From Opitutales bacterium (GTDB taxonomy: Bacteria > Verrucomicrobiota > Verrucomicrobiia > Opitutales > Oceanipulchritudinaceae), in contig SKLD01000009.1 of assembly GCA_007123395.1 (NCBI GenBank), positions 1 to 13,033 of the forward strand: a DNA stretch of 13,033 nt. The letters are read 5' to 3'. Both the position numbers and the translations under genes were made by a program. The notes beneath the pieces were generated by a model. It did no database searches, was not told the DNA's origin, and worked only from the letters and a program-made list of their open reading frames with translations. Of this stretch, positions 10,803-13,033 are shown piece by piece (position 1 is the first letter of the stretch; every line of letters begins with the position of its first letter).

Positions 10803-10823
10803 CGCGAAAACAATTTTTTCGCG
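10803..10823. repeat. Perfect inverted repeat just upstream of mrpF
   Basis: CGCGAAAA (10803-10810), a 5-nt loop, TTTTCGCG (10816-10823): a perfect 8-bp dyad ending 5 bp before the mrpF ATG. It occupies the place of a Shine-Dalgarno sequence, which mrpF lacks. It may be an operator, a translation-controlling hairpin, or a terminator-like element ahead of the operon. Confidence 0.55.
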
Positions 10824-10828
10824 TTCTC

Positions 10829-11101
10829 ATGGAGGCTTTTTTCATCACAGTTTGCCTGTTTTTATTGCTGAACATCTGCCTCGGCCTCGTGCGGGTGTGG
10901 CGGGGTCCGACCGTCGCCGACCGTCTCCTGACGACGCAGCTCTTCGGCACGACGGGCATGGCGGTGCTCATCATATTGGCGGGTTACTTGGGGGAACTGA
11001 CCTTGTTGAACGTGGCCATCACCTTCAATGTGTTGGCGATTCTCCTCGTGATTTGCCTCGTGCAGGTGTGGAAGTCGGGCGCGAAAGGAGGCGAGGCATG
11101 A
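10829..11101 (+). CDS. mrpF: Na+/H+ antiporter subunit F (MrpF/MnhF/MbhB type)
   Basis: This 90-residue, three-helix inner-membrane subunit belongs to the Mrp/Mbh multisubunit antiporter. The family hallmark RVWRGPTVADRLL (22-34) follows the first helix (about 3-21), with further helices at about 38-56 and 58-78. Length is normal. It is the first gene of the visible mrp operon. The ATG at 10829 has no Shine-Dalgarno sequence upstream; the preceding bases form a perfect hairpin. The stop overlaps mrpG by ATGA (11098-11101). The subunit belongs to the small-subunit part of the complex that exchanges cytoplasmic cations for protons. MrpE, which usually comes directly before F, is not found. Confidence 0.93.
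   Translation: MEAFFITVCLFLLLNICLGLVRVWRGPTVADRLLTTQLFGTTGMAVLIILAGYLGELTLLNVAITFNVLAILLVICLVQVWKSGAKGGEA
11084..11091 (+). promoter_or_regulatory. Strong ribosome binding site of mrpG
   Basis: AAAGGAGG lies inside the end of mrpF, 6 nt before the mrpG ATG at 11098. It confirms that start against the much longer frame that begins at 10660. Confidence 0.8.
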
Positions 11102-11406
11102 CTCCGGCGGAAATAGTCACGGTAATGCTGCTGGTGGCGGGGTGCTTCTTCTTTCTCGCCGGCACACTCGGGTTGCTGCGCTTCCCCGACCTGTTTTGCC
11201 GCCTCCATGCCCTGACAAAGGCGGACAACCTCGGCCTCGGGCTGATCGCGCTCGGCATGGCCGTCCATATCGCCTCTCCTTGGGCCGCCTTGAAGATACT
11301 GTTCATTTGGCTATTCACCCTGATGGCCAGTTCCACGTCCTGCTACCTGATAGCAAAATTTCAACGCGGGCGGGCGCCCAAACCATCGGAGGCATCCGCG
11401 GAATGA
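11098..11406 (+). CDS. mrpG: Na+/H+ antiporter subunit G (MrpG/MnhG/MbhC type)
   Basis: This 102-residue, three-helix membrane subunit has the family pattern: a first helix at about 5-26 followed by LGLLRFPDLFCRLHALTKADNLGLG, where R-FPD-RLHA-K is the MrpG hallmark, then helices at about 45-60 and 62-85. The start is fixed by the strong AAAGGAGG site and by the ATGA overlap with mrpF. The stop overlaps the next gene by ATGA (11403-11406). It is structural and needed for assembly and activity of the Mrp complex in studied relatives; the direct transport role of G is not settled. The C-terminal 15 residues are polar and cytoplasmic-looking. Confidence 0.94.
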   Translation: MTPAEIVTVMLLVAGCFFFLAGTLGLLRFPDLFCRLHALTKADNLGLGLIALGMAVHIASPWAALKILFIWLFTLMASSTSCYLIAKFQRGRAPKPSEASAE

Positions 11407-12359
11407 GTGTGTGGATCGACAGTTTACTGGCAGTATTGGCCGTTTTTCTGGCGGTGCGCTGTCTGCTCGCGCCGACACTGCCGCAATGTGTTTTTCTCTT
11501 CTTCGCCTTCGGTCTGGCGCTCGCCCTCGCCTGGGCCCGGTTGGGCGCGGTGGACGTGGCCATCGCGGAGGCGGCCATCGCGGCGGGGTTTCTCGGGGTC
11601 TTGCTCATCGATGCGCTGAGGGACTTTGCGGCACCACGCACACACGGGGAGACGGCGCAAAAGCCGCACTTCCTTACCCAAGTTCTGCTTGGGGCGGGAT
11701 TGGTTGTTTTTCTCTACGTCGCCCTTGAGGCCGTGTGGAATGTTCCCGACGGCGGTGGGTTGACGGCCCTCGCGGCGGACAACCTTCCGCGGTCAGGCGT
11801 CGATCACCCGGTCACGGCGGTACTCCTGAACTACCGCAGCTATGACACATGGCTTGAGGTCGGCGTCGTCCTGATGGCACTGCTGGCCCTTTTCGCGACG
11901 GGCGGTAAAGAGCTGTTCCGCCGCCCGGTTGTCGGTGCCGTTGATCCGCTCTTGCGGCAAGTGATTCTGTTTTTCACGCCGGTGCTCTTCCTTGTCGGCG
12001 CTTTCCTTCTGTATCTGGGCAAGACGGAACCGGGCGGCGCATTCCAGGCAGCGGTGCTCTGGGGCGCGGCGGGCATTCTCCTCCACCTCGGCGGTTGGCC
12101 GGTGTTTGCGGCCATGCCCCGGTGGACCCGCCAGGTTCTCCTCACCGCCGGGTTCGGATTCTTCCTCCTTCTCGGCTTTATTTTCATGTCCGGCGGGTCA
12201 GCACTTTTCGAGTATCCCGTGGCTTACGCGGGTGTCCTCATTTTGATCGTGGAAACCCTTGCCGCGCTGAGTATCGCCGCCGCGCTCACCGCTATCTTCG
12301 CCTACTTCAACGGCATGAAGGCAGCCTCCGTTGAAAACGAAATCCCGGACCCGTCCTGA
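11403..12359 (+). CDS. Fused antiporter subunit: DUF4040 (MbhD) - MbhE - MrpB
   Basis: This 318-residue membrane protein carries three antiporter pieces in one chain. Residues 1-75 match DUF4040/MbhD (three helices, with AIAEAAIAAGFLGVLLIDAL at 54-73). Residues about 90-170 match MbhE, the distal MrpA tail, with HPVTAVLLNYRSYDTWLE at 135-152. Residues about 185-305 match MrpB/MbhF, with TEPGGAFQAAVLW at 208-220 and four helices. In canonical Mrp the first two pieces are the C-terminal end of the large MrpA; in Mbh-type complexes they are separate genes. The start at 11403 overlaps mrpG by ATGA, with GGAGG about 10 nt upstream. Codon phase is continuous, so the fusion is real unless a sequencing error has joined genes. 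It helps form the cation path next to the MrpD-like pump. The order fits Mbh-like operons. Confidence 0.9.
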   Translation: MSVWIDSLLAVLAVFLAVRCLLAPTLPQCVFLFFAFGLALALAWARLGAVDVAIAEAAIAAGFLGVLLIDALRDFAAPRTHGETAQKPHFLTQVLLGAGLVVFLYVALEAVWNVPDGGGLTALAADNLPRSGVDHPVTAVLLNYRSYDTWLEVGVVLMALLALFATGGKELFRRPVVGAVDPLLRQVILFFTPVLFLVGAFLLYLGKTEPGGAFQAAVLWGAAGILLHLGGWPVFAAMPRWTRQVLLTAGFGFFLLLGFIFMSGGSALFEYPVAYAGVLILIVETLAALSIAAALTAIFAYFNGMKAASVENEIPDPS

Positions 12360-12362
12360 TCC

Positions 12363-12665
12363 ATGGAAACCTATCAAATCTACAGTCTGGCTTCCGCCGT
12401 TCTCTTTGTTGTCGGGTTGGCGGGCATCTTCGCCGCGCGGCACTTTTTCAAGAAGATCATTGCCACCAAAATCATGGGAGGGGGCGTTTTTCTCTGCTTC
12501 GTCAGCTTCGCTGAACGCGACGCGCTCGCCTTTGCCGACCCGGTGCCGCATGCGATGGTCATCACCGGAATTGTCGTGGCGGTGAGCGCGGCCGCCTTCG
12601 CGCTGGCCCTGTCCCGGCGTATCCAGCAACTCACCGGTCAAGAATCTTTCCCCGTGGACGAATGA
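12363..12665 (+). CDS. mrpC: Na+/H+ antiporter subunit C (MrpC/MnhC/MbhG, NuoK-like)
   Basis: This 100-residue, three-helix membrane protein is homologous to NuoK of complex I. Helices lie at about 6-24, 34-48 and 63-85. The family segment DPVPHAMVITGIVVAVSAAAFALAL (59-83) is characteristic: the D-P-P-A-L/M-V-I-T-I-V pattern ends in the third helix. The middle helix, KIMGGGVFLCFVSFAE, ends in a Glu at residue 51; in NuoK a conserved Glu in this area serves proton transfer, which I infer here by position only. The gene starts 3 bp after the fusion gene and overlaps the mrpD-like start by ATGA (12662-12665). No clear Shine-Dalgarno sequence is present, so translation probably depends on coupling. 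Confidence 0.92.
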   Translation: METYQIYSLASAVLFVVGLAGIFAARHFFKKIIATKIMGGGVFLCFVSFAERDALAFADPVPHAMVITGIVVAVSAAAFALALSRRIQQLTGQESFPVDE

Positions 12666-13033
12666 CGGACCTCCCCGCCTCAGCGTTTCCGGCCCTGCTT
12701 GTGGGCCTGCCGATTGCCTTTGCCGTCGCGAGCCTGTTCTTCCGCGCCGACATCCGCGCGTGGACGGGTCTTGCGGGCAGTCTGGTCACCGTTGCGGCCG
12801 CCGTTCCCGCAGTCATCGAGGTCGCGCAACGGGGGACGGTGGTTCACCTGCTCGGCGGGTGGGCACCGCCGCTGGGCATTCTGCTGCGGCTTGACCCGCT
12901 GGCCGCCGTTTTCATCGGAATGACGGCCGTGGTCGGCGGATTGGTCAGCACTTATGCATGGTGGTATTTTCGCGCGGAGGAATCCTCGGCGGGCGCGCAC
13001 TCCCTCTTCTGGCCCCTGTGGCTGTTCCTCTGG
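12662..13033 (+). CDS. mrpD: MrpD/MbhH-like antiporter subunit (NuoL/M/N family), cut by window edge
   Basis: The first 124 codons of a large membrane subunit are visible; the family is about 490-500 residues. The N-terminus (helix at about 8-26, second at about 33-52) is followed by HLLGGWAPPLGILLRLDPLAAVFIGMTA (63-90 region), the well-known G-W-PP-GI-DPL pattern that opens NuoL/M/N and MrpD proteins, then a helix at about 78-98 and TYAWWYFR. These subunits carry the proton/cation channel. MrpD and MbhH are both possible, and the deciding part lies beyond the right edge. The start at 12662 overlaps mrpC by ATGA. The coding frame is open to the end of the window. Confidence 0.88.
   Translation, partial: MTDLPASAFPALLVGLPIAFAVASLFFRADIRAWTGLAGSLVTVAAAVPAVIEVAQRGTVVHLLGGWAPPLGILLRLDPLAAVFIGMTAVVGGLVSTYAWWYFRAEESSAGAHSLFWPLWLFLW

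Larger units (their letters stand above)
10627..10828. promoter_or_regulatory. Divergent intergenic region between copA and the mrp operon
   Basis: About 200 bp separate two divergent units. The half nearer mrpF is AT-richer. I saw no CueR-like or CopY-like dyad and no strong sigma70 pair (TTGCGA at 10771 has no good -10 box at 16-18 bp spacing). A perfect 8-bp inverted repeat sits against the mrpF start (10803-10823). No mrpE remnant can be read in any frame. Confidence 0.4.

Noticed and set aside
10660..11097. Long N-terminal extension of mrpG, or a hidden mrpE
   Set aside because: The extension overlaps mrpF in another frame and reads as low-complexity sequence. mrpG has its own strong ribosome binding site at 11084-11091. 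No MrpE-like hydrophobic pattern exists in the gap.

Overview
The window is 13 kb of dense, GC-rich bacterial chromosome with no tRNA, rRNA, CRISPR array, transposase or integrase visible. The gene content (Cu(I) P1B ATPase, LolD/YbbA-type ABC pair, Mrp/Mbh-type antiporter module, WcaF-like acyltransferase) points to a free-living, probably Gram-negative bacterium. Verrucomicrobiota or a neighbouring phylum is my guess from gene style only, at low confidence.

Layout from left to right. (1) 1-1201, minus: the 5' part of carB, running off the left edge. (2) 1384-4793, plus: an ATPase and a 10-TM FtsX-family permease overlapping by ATGA, divergent from carB. (3) 4821-8241, minus, read right to left: a tight four-gene operon encoding a WcaF-like hexapeptide O-acyltransferase, a HAD phosphohydrolase, a glutamine-synthetase-fold amidoligase (Amidoligase_2 type) and a class I glutamine amidotransferase-like peptidase C26. 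Three of the four genes overlap or nearly abut, and most have a visible Shine-Dalgarno sequence. (4) 8386-10626, minus: a copper-exporting P-type ATPase with a Cys-rich N-terminus and no classical HMA domain. (5) 10829-13033, plus, divergent from copA and running off the right edge: mrpF, mrpG, a DUF4040-MbhE-MrpB fusion, mrpC and the start of mrpD. These are coupled by ATGA overlaps or a 3-bp gap.

The most interesting unit is the amidoligase operon. An ATP-dependent amide-bond-forming enzyme is paired with a Cys-His-Glu amidase/amidotransferase-fold partner, a phosphatase-like enzyme and an acyltransferase. Together they look like a small pathway that makes or modifies a cell-envelope or small-molecule product through amide chemistry. 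Amidoligase plus GAT-I pairing has been predicted before from comparative genomics. The specific HAD plus WcaF-like extension, and an unusual Arg-rich hydrophobic insertion in the C26 enzyme, are what deserve follow-up. The antiporter module follows Mbh-like order (F-G-DUF4040/E/B-C-D), with three subunits fused and no mrpE immediately upstream.

No stretch above about 300 bases lacks a gene. The two divergent intergenic regions (1202-1383 and 10627-10828) presumably hold promoters, but I could not assign convincing -35/-10 boxes.
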